NCBI GenBank assembly: GCA_965112735.1
Contig: OZ218957.1
Coordinates: forward strand, 1,240,001-1,304,000
Direction: 5' to 3'
Length of the DNA stretch: 64,000 nt
DNA from: Phaeosaccion multiseriatum
Taxonomy: Eukaryota; Ochrophyta, other classes
A program made the translations under genes and the position numbers. The notes below the pieces were generated by a model. It ran no database searches. It saw nothing but the letters and a program-made list of their open reading frames with translations, and was not told where the DNA came from. Below, piece by piece: positions 1 through 12,846 of the stretch; the stretch's first letter is position 1, and the number at the start of each line of letters is the position of its first letter.

Positions 1-1074
1 GCGCGCGGTTCGCCGCCCCCACGCGGGCAGGCAGCCAGACAGGCGCGTCTGCCCATTTTCTGGCCTGAACCGTAGCCTACTACTCCACGGCGCTACCGGA
101 GGCGATGGATGAGCCACGACTTAGCTGCGCAGGGCGGCAGGGTTGTGCCACGGAGGGGTGGTTCCTTTTGCCGGAGTTTCCTCGCGTTGGACCGAGGAGA
201 AAGCGTAGCCAGTGCTTTTCTCCCTACACCCTCGCACGAACACAGCAAAAACAGAACCGACACAAATGGGGCAGGAGAAAATTCTCTTGCTCTCTCCTTG
301 CATGCCCCCAAAGGTCCGATTCCTCATTGGTGCGGTTTCTTCTAAAGCTAACGCATTGGGTAGGCCCGTCACGACGCTCGAAAACTCCAAGGCTGGAAGA
401 CCTCGAAACCCTTGGTTTACAAGAGATCCGCCGCCTTCTTTGCACGCATGCCCCTTGTGCAGTGAAAGTAGATCTTCGCGCTTTGAGTCATCGGCACCCC
501 CGAGAACCGATCAACAGGAAACGTACCGGGCTGGAAGGCCCAAGTCTTTGGGTCCACCCATGCCCCGGCCGACAAAACAGACAGCGGGAAAGAGAGGCAT
601 CGGCATGATACCCGCTTGTCCACTCATCGACTTCGCGCACGTCTAGCATGAACGCCTTGCCCTCGGCTCCGATCTCTCTACCCTTTCCCGGATGTCGTCT
701 GGCTGCGCCGCCCCCAGCCGCACGCAAGCGCCCCTACGAATATCCGCGCCCCAGCCCGAGCTGGGGCGGCAACTGGGAGCGAAGACCGTCGTCGATGTAA
801 CTACGAAGGCCGTTGTTGGTGAGAACAAAAATAGCGCCACCATAGTAGCGGAGGCCCCGCTATGCCATGCAAACGCCCTGCGCCGATCGCGTCCTGCATC
901 TCGATTTTATATCTCTACAGCCGTCCGAACAGTTGCAGCAGCGAATAGCAAAGCAAAGGGGGGAGTGAGACAGAGAGAGGGAGAGAGAGAGGATGAGAGA
1001 GCAGAAAAGATACGTAATACGTGGAAGATACTTTACTTTTAGTTCTTCCCACACACTGTTTGCCTTGTAGTAAG
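1..1074. other. left-edge non-coding stretch
   Basis: No reading frame here looks like a real protein: overlapping short frames occur on both strands with no recognisable motif. A purine-rich run (about 955-1010, GA repeats) lies just upstream of the first gene and may be part of its promoter or 5' UTR. I see no tRNA or repeat I can support. Confidence 0.4.
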
Positions 1075-4000
1075 ATGGAGGAGCAGATCTCCTTTGAGGC
1101 CGTTCCGGGCTCCAGTCTGTTGGAGACCGAGTTGTTTAACGACGATGCTTTGCTCAGGCTCTTTGCTTTCAGCGGAGGAGGCGCAGACGACTTTGTTGGG
1201 TGGGCACAGAACCTTGGCCAGAAGGTCGAAGTGGAGGTGGTTCGCGTCCGGATACCGGCTCCAGCAGCGGAAGCTGGGCAGGTGCTCGATGGTGTCATCA
1301 AGGACTTGCTCGCGTGCATGAGCAGCTGTCCTTTTTCTTTTTGGGGGCACGGCGAAGAGGGTGCCCACATGGCGCTTGTCGTGGCTGGGGAGCTGCAGGC
1401 TCGGGGGTTGCCGCTCCCTCAGAGACTGATCACGAGCTTTGCAAAGCCCAAGGGGTGTGGCGCTGAACTCGCACCCTTGGCGTGCCCATTGGTTGTCTTT
1501 GGGCTGCAGGAGGATGTCGTGTCAATGCAGGCGTGGGTGGATCAGACTCGCTCTGAGTTTGTGGTGTTGCCCGTCGCTGGTATTACGGAGGACACCATTG
1601 ATGAGGTTCTCAAGATCACGCCCGGTGCCGAGAACCCCTTGCTGGGGCACATGGCGTCTTTGATGGCATCCGACTCGAAAAATAGTCGCGAAGAAAGTGC
1701 CTCTCTCATCGACGCATGGAATTCCTCTAGCATGGCTTATCCGGAGAATGCCTGCCTACAGGATATGTTCCGCGACTCTCTGTCGGGACTGAAGGACCCG
1801 AATGCAACCGCGATATGGGCGGAATCCCGAAAACTGTCGTATGCAGAGGTTGACGCCCTAACAGACCAGTTGGCCAATTGGTTTTATGCTCAAGGTGTCC
1901 GCGTGGGTAGCGTCGTGGGAGTCTTTATGAATCGCAACGCGGAGTACGCACTCTCCGTTTTGGGAGTGTTAAAGGCTGGTGGAGCCTACATGCCTATTGA
2001 AACAGTTTTGCCCGTGGATCTCCTGCGCAGTGTGTTGGAGGAGGTGAAGCCTGTGGTCGTTGTGACGCAAAGCAACCTTCGGACTCGCTTGCCCTTGACC
2101 CAAGCGTGCTTGCTCATGGATGCTACTCCTCCTTCTACTCTGGGGGAAGGAGAATCGTGGCAAGAAAGAGTGGCCTGTGCCCCGGCCCTTCCTCTCTCGC
2201 GAGAGATGCCAACACCGGACTCGCAGGCATATGTCGTCATGTCCTCCGGGACCACTGGAACGCCAAAGGGGATCTGCTGCCCTCACAGAGGGGCTGTACA
2301 CTCGTACTACTACCGCTTGCTCGAGTACCCCTACGAAGAGGACGACAGGGAGGCCTGCAACGTGTTTTTCGTGTGGGAAATGCTTCGCCCCCTTTTGGGA
2401 GGTACCAAGGGAGCGGGAGGCGCCACGCCTGCCCTCTACGTCATCCCGGACGATCACATTTACAATCCCGTCAAGCTAGTGGAATTTCTTGGCAAACATC
2501 GCATCACCAGAATGCTTTTCACCCCAAGTCTCTTGCAGCTAGTCTTGAGCAGCTGCAGCGTCGACCAACTGAAGCAAGGAATGAAGAGCATGAGGATTGT
2601 GTGGCTCTGTGGAGAGGTGGTCAGCATCGATCTTTGCACTCAATTTTGCAAGATTCTTCCGGGATGTCAGCTCGTCAATCTCTACAGCATCAGCGAGTGC
2701 CACGACATTGGATACGCCGATCTCACGTCGGTCGACACGAGGGAGTCTCCCAAGTTTGCGCCATGCGGGAAAGTGATTCCGAATGTGACGGCGTACATTG
2801 TGGACGACAACATGCGTCAGGTAAGCTCCCCACCGGCACACACAGACACGCATATATCTCCTGTGAGAAAGCCCCTAACAGCGCAAACTGCGCTCCCATA
2901 CGTAGGTGCCCGTGGGCGTTCCGGGACGCATGTTCATAGGTGGTCCTTGTCTTGCCTTGGGCTATCTGAACATGCCAGTCAAGACGGCGGAGAGGTTCGT
3001 GGCATGCCCCTTCGTTCCAGCTATTGGCGGTTCGCAGCCCCTCATGTATGACACTGGAGACCGATGCCGGTTCCTGCCAAGCGGGAGCATAGAGGTGGGC
3101 ATCTTTGTGCGCAGACAAACTCGCTCTCTCTTCCCCCCCCTTTTATCTCTCACGCCCTTTTCTTGTCTCGTGTGTATCGTGCTCGCCTAGGTGCTGGGGA
3201 GGTGCGACTTCATGGTGAAGATTCGCGGATATTCGGTGGTCATTGGGGCTGTCGAGACGGCCATTGCGGACCACCCACTCGTCTCTACGGCGTGCGTGCT
3301 GACAGAGGTGAGTTTCCCCCCTTCTCAAATCGGAGTCCAGCAGCCTCAACTGGTTTGTAACGCGCACCACGCACGACGTACATTAGGGCGAGGAGGGCTC
3401 CATGACAAAGAGACTGGTGGCCTACGTCGTGCCGGCCGATTGGGAGCGTCTCCCCTCGGTGCAGAGCATCCAGATCTTCATCAAGACCAAGCTGCCGCCG
3501 TACGCGGTCCCAAGTGTGTTCATCTTGCTGGACGCTATTCCAATCAACATGGCGTCTGGGAAGCTGGACCGCCGGAAGCTTCCAAATTCGGAGAGTGGCA
3601 CAGCGAGAAGGCTTGACGGGGACTGGGCGGGGGATGCAGGTGGTGGAGGAGCGGGGGTTAACTCCGCTGCTGCTCCTGCCGGCGATGAGCCGACTTCGTG
3701 TGATCCCCCGAGCTCAGCCACCGAGAAACGGGTGTCCGAGATCTGGGCTGCCCTTCTTGACATGAGAGTGGCCACAATCGAGCGCAGCCACGACTTCTTT
3801 GACCTCGGGGGACACTCTCTGTTGCTCATCAAGTGCTGCGAAGCGATTGAAAAGGCCTGGAAGGAGGAGCAGGAAGTCGACATCTCTGTCTCCATCGAAG
3901 ACATCCTTTCCCGGCCAACTTTGGCTGACCTCGCCGCCCACATCGACCAGGTGGCGGGCACAGGGGATGGGACGTTCATCCCCCCAGATGGACCGGTTCG

Positions 4001-5597
4001 CCGCCCACGAAGCGCCAGCAAGTAAGATGTCGTGTTGGAACGGGCTTTCTGGCACGGCGCTATCTAACCCTGTTGCTGCTGCTGCTGCTCCCTTTCTTCT
4101 CTCTGTGCGTGACAACAGCACGGCCTCCGACGTGCCCATGACGAGTGGCGCAGACACTGTGGACATTGCAGCCGAAGCCGCTCGCCTTGATCAGTCCATT
4201 TTCCCCGCTCCGACTAGGAAACAGGGCTATGCGCGACTGAGGAGTGCTGACTTCCACAGACCGCCCTTCAGGGTGCTCCTGACGGGCGCTACGGGATACC
4301 TTGGAGTCCACCTGCTCTCTGCCCTCCTTACCGACAGTGAGGCGGAGGTTTTCTGCCTGGTGCGAGCGGCAGATGAGCACGCAGCAATGTTGAGAGTGGA
4401 GAGCGCATTGAGCGAGTTCGGCTTGCTCGGCGCGGGGAGTGCAGAGGACGGGGAAGACAGCGGCGGTCTGCAGCCGGATCACCTGGCGCGAATAGTGCCT
4501 ATTCCCGGCGATCTCTCTCGGCCATTACTTGGCATGACAGATGGAGACTTCAAGCAGCTGGCAGGAGAATTGGATGCCATCATCCACAACGGCGCGGCCG
4601 TCAACCTCGTGCGGTCGTACACGAGCCTGAAAAAGGTCGGTTTGTTTCGTAGTTCGTTAATTCACCGCTCTTGCCCTCCCCGCGTCCGTCTAATCCTCTT
4701 CTCCCCTCTTGCTGCAGGTGAATGTACTGGGCACACAAGAGGTGCTGCGTCTGGCTGTGACCAATGGGATCAGCACCCGGGTCAAGCCCGTCCACTACGT
4801 CAGCACCAATGGCGTCTTTCCCTTCGCAGACTCGGCGCAGTCCGTCTTTCTCGAGGACGCAAACATGGCCGAGGCGTGGCGTCACCTCCACGACGGTTAC
4901 GGCCAGAGCAAGTGGGTGGCCGAGAGCTTTTGCAGGTTGGTTCGTCCACACGTTTCTTCGCATCGCCGTCTGTGTATTAAAAGTCCTAACCCTTTGTCTA
5001 CTTACAACAACCAGGGATGCGCGAGGGCGAGGTCTTCCCGTTTCGATCTACAGACCCGGCAATATGGCGCCGTCCTCGTCTCAGGGAGCGTGGAACCAAA
5101 GCGACTTCATCTACCTGCTCCTGCGGGGCTGTGTGGAGCTCAAGGCCTTCCCAGACGAGGCGTGGAAGCTGGACATGACGCCTGTGGACTTTGCTGCCCG
5201 CGCAATTGTGGACACGGCCGTCCTCAAGCCCGCCAAGGCGCTTGGGAAGGTGCTCCACGTCCAAAACCCAAAACCCAGCGTGCGATTCTCAGACGTCGTA
5301 CAGTGGCTGGAGGCGTCGCTGCAGGTGACCATGGAGGGCCTTCCCTTGGACGCCTTCAGGGAGCGACTGAGCGCGGCCGTCGATGCCATGGACGTGGAGC
5401 GCCGAGACAGCTCAGCCACAGTTCTGCCGCAGCTCCTTGCTGGAATCGGCAGCTTCGGCCAATACCTGGCCTCCGATGCTAGAATGGATTCGAAAGAGCT
5501 ACATAAGCAGCTCAAGGGGACAGGCATTACGTGCCCTCCAGTCGACGCTGCCCTCATTGCCACCTACGCCAAAGGTCTTTTGCACGAGCCACAATAA
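1075..5597 (+). CDS. NRPS-like reductase: thioesterase-like, adenylation, carrier, thioester reductase
   Basis: A multidomain carboxylate-activating enzyme of about 1334 residues. Exons by frame continuity: 1075-2820, 2906-3094, 3191-3307, 3387-4021, 4119-4635, 4718-4935, 5015-5597. Residues about 25-200 resemble a type II thioesterase (FSGGGADDF, later FWGHGEEG), but the nucleophile serine of GHSxG is glycine and no catalytic histidine motif is seen. The adenylation core follows: A3 SSGTTGTPKG, A5 NLYSISECHD, A7 YDTGDR, A8 GRCDFMVKIRGYSV, A10 lysine in SGKLDRRKLP. The carrier motif is DLGGHSLLLI, with the phosphopantetheine serine. The C-terminal reductase has TGATGYLG for NAD(P)H and a YGQSK active site. 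Expected reaction: ATP-dependent activation, thioester loading, then reductive release as aldehyde or alcohol. The substrate is unknown. ATG 1075 is chosen over an in-frame ATG at 1021. No condensation domain is present. AATAAA overlaps the stop. Confidence 0.88.
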
Positions 5598-6187
5598 AGT
5601 CTTTTCTCTCAAGACGGCCTCAAGGAGTCGACTGCCGCCTCGCCATTGGCTTTTCCCTCCTCCGGGTCGCTCGCAAATTTGTGCAGCCAATCGTCTGCCG
5701 ACCAAACAGCTGTGTTGCTCCCGAGCTTATGCGCTGCGGGCCGCGCCTTGTTTACGCGCAACACCCTGACCAGTTTTCAGCGTAGAAGGAGCACAAGAGA
5801 GAGAGAAGAGTTGCATTAGACGTGTAGAAAGCGCAACAGTGCTGCCTCAGGATTGTTTTTTGTGTGTGGTGTGGCTGAGCCTAGCAGGGGAGGAGGGTGT
5901 AAAGTGAAAGGAGGTGACAGGGGCCTCCTTTGGATAGAAGACTACAAGATGACACTTTCCGTATTGAAACTCACTCCCTTTCATTAAGCTCAGGCTGTAC
6001 TCCGAGTGGAGGAGAGGGTTGGGTGGGAAGGTGGTGTGGTGGCGTTGAGGGACCAGCGGCCAGAGAAGAGGAAGAGGAAAGACTCTTGTCCCTCTATCTC
6101 TCCCTCTCAAGTAGGCAGTCACGCTTCGTTTGTTTCTTCTCGCTGAACTGATGAGAGAAGCCACCCCCCCCCTTTCCCCTCTCTTAC
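5598..6187. other. intergenic stretch between two convergent genes
   Basis: This holds the 3' region of the upstream reductase gene and whatever lies downstream of the RRM exon on the minus strand. I searched the minus strand for a continuation of the RRM or for a cyclophilin domain and found neither. One possible 3' exon after an AG near 6144-6148 (minus strand) stays in frame but encodes an unremarkable sequence. Confidence 0.4.
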
Positions 6188-6423
6188 CTCCCAAAGAGCT
6201 CCGCCCCGTCCATGTTCTCGATTGCGTCGGCCGCATCTGTGTCGTCTTCGAACTCCACGAAGCCAAACCCCCTATTCTTGCCCGTCTCCCAGTCTTTCGG
6301 CACGTGCACTTCCACCAGGTCGCCGAACGGGATGAACGCTGCGTGGAGCGTCTCCTCTTCGATCTTCTCCTCCAGCCCTCCGACATAGAGCGTCCGCTTC
6401 GGTTCCTTCCCTCCTCCAGACAT
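6188..6423 (-). CDS. RRM RNA-binding protein, first exon (cyclophilin-E type RRM)
   Basis: The exon starts at ATG 6423 and encodes a nearly full RNA-recognition motif: RNP2 TLYVGGL and RNP1 NRGFGFVEF, with a spacing very like the N-terminal RRM of cyclophilin E (PPIE/CYP33). It ends with a strong donor (GAG|GTAAGAG on the minus strand). In PPIE a cyclophilin isomerase domain follows; here less than 600 bp remain before the opposite-strand gene ends and no such domain is visible. Either this is a short single-RRM protein with an unrecognised last exon, or the gene is a remnant. The function as an RNA-binding protein is family knowledge; the partner is unknown. Confidence 0.7.
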
Positions 6424-6830
6424 TGGGAAGATGTTTGCTAGGAAGAGAGGGTGGGTATGAGGAACCGGGAGCAGCTCAGCGGAGAGCAGGGAGGAGAGAC
6501 AGGAAGGAGGTGGAGAGGAGGAGGGTTTGAGGGTTTTCAGATAAGATTACGTAACGGAGGGAAAATACAATTATGTCGACCACAGGCGACCGGCAGTGGA
6601 CGGCCGGGCCAACCATCAGCTGCCACCGCCGGCGTGAGCTACTACCGGGTCCTCCAGCACGTAGGGGTCGATCGTTATAGAGGCCTCGATTTACATTTGA
6701 CTACCTATAGGGATGAAGCTCTTTTCTCATCGTATGGGGGCCATGCTAGTACCCCGCGATGGACCGCACCTAAGGAAACCTTCAACTAAACGTACTACAA
6801 GATACGCTTTTTATGGACAACACACAGTCC
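6424..6830. other. intergenic stretch upstream of the RRM exon
   Basis: About 400 bp between the RRM start codon and the RSP3 stop codon. It probably contains the RRM promoter and the RSP3 3' UTR. A purine-rich part (6470-6530) and a lower-GC part (6540-6830) are visible; no gene-like frame. Confidence 0.4.
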
Positions 6831-8534
6831 TTACGCCGTGTCCGCCTCCTCCTCCTCCTCCCCTTCCTCCCTCGTCTCTGCCTCCAGCTTGGCTGCTGCC
6901 GCAATGAGCGCTTCCTGCTCCACGGCAGGGTGGAAGGGAGGGGAGGGAGGGAAGGAAGGACGCGCGTAAGGGGCAAAGCGCACTGAAACGAACAAGCTTC
7001 TCTGACTCACCTTCTTTGCCTGCCTCTCTCTCTCTTTAAACTCCGCCCTGTCTGCCTTTGCTTCTTCACATTTTAAGGAAGATAGCACCACGGCACCACC
7101 AACAAGAGAGTCCACTCCTCTTCGGCACTCGGCAACTTGCGACACGGCGTCTCCGACCTTCCCCATAAGCCACGGGAGAAACACCTGCCCAATCTCTCGC
7201 TGCAGGGGGTCGAAAAAGGTGCCATCCTCCTGCGTGGACAAATAAATACACGGGGTGGGGGCATGCAGACGTGTAAGGTGAAAAGCCGCTGCAAGGATAA
7301 AAAGGTGGCCGCACACACCTCCATATCGTCAAACACGTCAGTGGCGAGTGATGCCAGGTAGTTGTGAGCGAAAGACCTCGCCGCAACCTTTTCCAGCAGC
7401 GCTTCTCGAGCCTTTCGGGCCTCCTGCAAGAAAGTAAGCAGCGGAAGGGGGGAGTATTAGTTGCGCGGGGTGCAGAGAGGACAAGCAAGAGTGCTGGCTG
7501 ACCGACCTGTTGCTGCCTCAGTCTCCGTTGCTTCTCGGCGAACTTCCTCTTGGCCTCTGCCTCGACTCTCTGCACTTCTGCCAGCTCCGCATTCCTCTGC
7601 TGGTTGAAGAGCTCCTGCCTCGACCGAATGGCAGCGAGCTCCTCTTCTTCGCACACCTCGAGCACGGAGAGCTCCACAGTCTTGCCCACGAGCACCTCCA
7701 GGATGGGCTCCACCTCGAGATCAAAGTCAAAGAGCTCACCCACTTCCACCTTTGGCACGGCAAGATGCAATTCAAACGAAAGGAGCTCTGCTGTAGAGGA
7801 GGAACTATGGGGGGGGGAGCAGCAGGCGGCTTCTTCTAACCTGTGTATTGGCGTCAACCCCAGTCTTGGTAGGTATGAACATGGGACTAGGCGGTCGATC
7901 TAGGAAAGCATCCGTCTGCGTCTCCATCTCCGCCTCCAGCGGTCGGTCCATGAGCTCCTCTAGGAAGTCGTCCGTCTGAACTTGCAGGTGCACCCTCCCA
8001 TTCACTGCGGGTGGAGTCCGTGGCATCATGGACAGCTCGGCCTCCTGCACGACAGGCGGGGAATTGGTCCAAAACCTTTAATTAGTACGCCACATGCCCG
8101 AGCCGAGATATACGAGCGACGTGAGGATGAGAGTCAAGTACTTGACCGACCTTTCTGCGCCGAAGAGCTTCCTTCCTCAGCGCTTGCTCGTGCTCGGCTC
8201 TCAGGCGCTCCGCCTCTCGAGCAGCGCTTTGTGTAACCACTTGTGCTGCAAACGTATTGCCCCTGATCACCCTTCTGTCGAACATGATGTTGTTGCCGTC
8301 CGATACGCTGTCCTCATCTCCGTACTGCTCTCTGTACTTTGGCTTCTGCATTCGCTTGCTGGGGACTGCCTGCGGCTCTGCAGAGTACACGAAGGCAGTC
8401 TGGGACTCTGCCCCGCCCCGCCCATTTTCTCTCGTGCTGCCCACCATGGTTGGTGCCCGCCTGGTGAAGACGAGTAGAACTGTAAACTCTTGCTTGTCCC
8501 CAATTGTCGTTACGTTACCATAGAGTGCCATCAT
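6831..8534 (-). CDS. RSP3: radial spoke protein 3
   Basis: Homologue of the axonemal radial spoke stalk protein RSP3/RSPH3, which anchors the spoke to the outer doublet and the A-kinase/dynein regulatory system in motile 9+2 flagella. Six exons read cleanly: 8151-8534, 7841-8044, 7507-7749, 7319-7423, 7011-7229, 6831-6914, giving about 412 residues. Diagnostic blocks are NIMFDRRVIRGNTFAAQV, ETQTDAFLDRPPSPMFIPTK, GELFDFDLEVEPILEVLVGK, the EEEELAAIRSRQE coiled coil and FDPLQREIGQVFLPWLMGKV. The tail is short and acidic. Two ATGs (8534, 8531) are adjacent. The gene is head-to-head with ARP1, 256 bp between start codons. Two introns use the unusual donor GTCGGT. Confidence 0.93.
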
Positions 8535-8790
8535 TTCAATTTCAATTTCATGGCCGGACTCACAGATGACATATGATCGATTTTTTGATTTTCAATCACG
8601 TGAGGGAGGGTAAAGGTGTGCGTTAGCAGAAGAAAAAGAGACCAGCGGATGACCAGGGCGGAGTGAGGGGAGGATCAGAGAGGGAGAGACAGGAGGAGAT
8701 GCTCCCGCTTCAGCAGCTTGCCTTCTAACCCACTGCAGAGCGAGCTTTGCTTTAGAACAGCACTCAACAGGGGTGTAAAGGAGGTCTGCG
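8535..8790. promoter_or_regulatory. shared divergent promoter region RSP3/ARP1
   Basis: The only space between two start codons pointing away from each other, so both promoters must lie in or near these 256 bp. An AT-rich patch (about 8530-8600) is near the RSP3 side. I cannot assign specific factor sites. Inference from gene arrangement. Confidence 0.4.
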
Positions 8791-10738
<1,948 letters not shown>

Positions 10739-10781
10739 TAAATATAGGATTACATACATACAGAATATTTAGACTTGCTAG

Positions 10782-12257
10782 CTAACATGCCGACAAAAGC
10801 CCCTTCGGTGGAGTGGCCTCCGAAACCACTGGATTCGCGCCCAGATGTCTCTTTAAGTCCATCGTGTGGGCTCGCAATCTCGTGTCCGGTAGGCTCTCTG
10901 CACTGCTAAGCCATCGCCTTACTGACTCCGTCTCTTTGGCCGCTCGTCGAACATCCTCGTAGGAGGAACAAGAGGAGGAGATCCTTGCACACTCCCTCCG
11001 GGCCTCAATGGCTTCAATGTCGTTTGCACTACCATTCGCTGCCAGGTCAAGGATGATGGGCAGCACCCCCGTCTCCGCGATTAGCCTCTGGCACTCCGGT
11101 AGATCCGAGAGGTTGGCTATGGCTTTCAAACAAAACGTGCGTGACTGGCAGGGATGCTTGGCCTTTGTCAAGTCGGCAAGGCCTGACACCACCCCCTCCC
11201 AGGCCATGTCACTGCCTGCCATGTCACTGCCTGCTACTGACGATGTCAGTTTGGACAGCAGCTGGGCCCCCATGAGATTCGTGTCCGGGTGGGAGTCAGC
11301 GCTCAACATCTTCGCCAACGACGACACGTACGCACTTTCGCCCACAGTACTACTACTCTCGAGATTGCTGGCGTCTGGCACTGGCAGAGCCTGGCGCAAA
11401 CCAAGCCCACTGTCCTGGGAGTAGCTTCGTCGAATATGCCGTGGAATCATCAACGGCGGTAGCTTGACTTCGAAGCCTGCTTCCCTAACATGGCCGCACA
11501 TCTCCCCAAACAGCCGCCGGAAGTCAGCTCGGTCCCCCTGCCTCAGAGTAATCTCCACGACGAGCCTCTCTGCTGACTGTGCCCCTTTGTAGACCACCGC
11601 CGAAATGCCTACAAAGGAAGAAGCCGAGTACCTCGACCCGCTCCAACTCGAATCGCTACACTGAAAAGCTATGTCCACTCCCTCCTTTCGGAAAGAGGAG
11701 GTGATGCAGTTACAGAGTACATCAAGCTGCCCCGTGACTTCAAAGTAGCAGTTCGGAATAAGCAAGAAGGGGAAAGACGGAAGATCTTTCGCGGCCCACG
11801 CGCCCTTCTCCGTAGGCATTCGCGGAAAGTCGTAGTAGCTCCCATCCTCATCTCCTGGTGCTCCTACTGCTGCTGGCGGTGGTGCTGCTGCTGCTCCTAC
11901 TGCTGCTGCTGCTCCTACTGCTGCTGCTCCTCCCGCCGCTGCTAGTGGCGCACTCCGCACCCTCGGCTCTACGCCCAGCGTGACTGACGCAGGAGGAGGA
12001 GTGGTAACTGCGGGAGAATCCCACTTACCACGTGCCAGTGCTGCAGCAGCAGGGGGAGGGGGAGGTACCACTGCTGCAGAAGCACGAGGAGGTGCTGCCG
12101 ACGCTCCCACTGCGGCTGCTGAGAAATCCCCGGACGAAGCAGCGTCCGTTCCCGTCACTGCTGAGAAATCCACGGGCGAGGCAGCATCCGCAGATGGGCG
12201 TGACGAAGAGCCGCGCTTCTTTTTGCTAAGGGCCCGAAGCTTGTTGAGCTTGTCCAT
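10782..12257 (-). CDS. single-exon protein of unknown function with a possible armadillo-like C-terminal half
   Basis: One open frame of 491 residues, unusual here because it has no intron. The N-terminus is basic (KKKRG), followed by a low-complexity Ala/Pro/Ser stretch (about residues 20-140) encoded by CTG/CTC-rich repeats. A folded-looking region (about 155-265, beginning FPFLLIPNCYFEV and containing IAFQCSDSSWSGSRY) resembles nothing I can name with certainty; a KA1-like fold is a weak guess. The last 180 residues are helical with armadillo-like pieces (LAKMLSADSH, LKAIANLSDLPECQRLIAE, GVLPIILDLA). No catalytic motif. I do not assign a function. Confidence 0.75.
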   Translation of the reverse strand: MDKLNKLRALSKKKRGSSSRPSADAASPVDFSAVTGTDAASSGDFSAAAVGASAAPPRASAAVVPPPPPAAAALARGKWDSPAVTTPPPASVTLGVEPRVRSAPLAAAGGAAAVGAAAAVGAAAAPPPAAVGAPGDEDGSYYDFPRMPTEKGAWAAKDLPSFPFLLIPNCYFEVTGQLDVLCNCITSSFRKEGVDIAFQCSDSSWSGSRYSASSFVGISAVVYKGAQSAERLVVEITLRQGDRADFRRLFGEMCGHVREAGFEVKLPPLMIPRHIRRSYSQDSGLGLRQALPVPDASNLESSSTVGESAYVSSLAKMLSADSHPDTNLMGAQLLSKLTSSVAGSDMAGSDMAWEGVVSGLADLTKAKHPCQSRTFCLKAIANLSDLPECQRLIAETGVLPIILDLAANGSANDIEAIEARRECARISSSCSSYEDVRRAAKETESVRRWLSSAESLPDTRLRAHTMDLKRHLGANPVVSEATPPKGLLSAC

Positions 12258-12846
12258 TCTATTCCCCCGTGCTTTCTTCTGCTGCCTCTGCGACTCCGAG
12301 AAGAGGAGCTATAGCACGAGCAAATGAATGGAGGAGGAGGAGGAGGAGGAGGAGGAGGAGAAAGGTGGGATGGGGAGGAGGAGAGTTCGTCATGCAAATG
12401 CTATCGCACTTTGAGAGGAGCGTGACGACACAGAGGGAGAGATGAATGAACCCAGCGCTCCGTGCGAGAGAGGACGCGGCCCACCTCTCAACTCTCATCC
12501 CTCAACCCCCCCCCCCCCCTCACCCGTCACACCCCGCCCCGCTGCCCCGCCCCGCCCCCCCGAGTCGACTCACCAATTTTTGCCGAACGAGAGTTATCGC
12601 CTCTACTACTAGTTGAGCTCACTCTTCTCTTCCCTCGTCTCCCTCTTCCTCCGTGCTTTCTTCTCAAGAGGGGCCTGTTGAAGGGGGCTGTGCCCTGCCG
12701 CCACAACACCCCCGCCCCTCTATGGAATACGGCGCGTTCCTTCTATTGTTAGTATGGAACGCTCTCGAAGCTGAAACTGAAACTGAATCGGGCCTTTGAT
12801 GCTTTTGGCCGACATAGGGCCCAATATCTCGCATTATCTATCTGAT
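12258..12846. other. divergent intergenic region with simple-sequence tracts
   Basis: Contains a GGA/GAG trinucleotide run (about 12329-12361), a C-rich run near 12507-12520 and C-rich surroundings to about 12560. No gene-like frame. Probably holds promoters of the armadillo-like gene and ZNHIT2. Confidence 0.4.

Noticed and set aside
105-646. Frames of 144 and 167 codons near the left edge
   Set aside because: Two overlapping frames on the same strand, no motif, no codon bias and no homologue recognised.
1075-5597. Recent bacterial transfer of the NRPS-like gene
   Set aside because: Six spliceosomal introns in phase and composition like neighbours argue against a recent or contaminating bacterial gene; an old transfer cannot be judged here.
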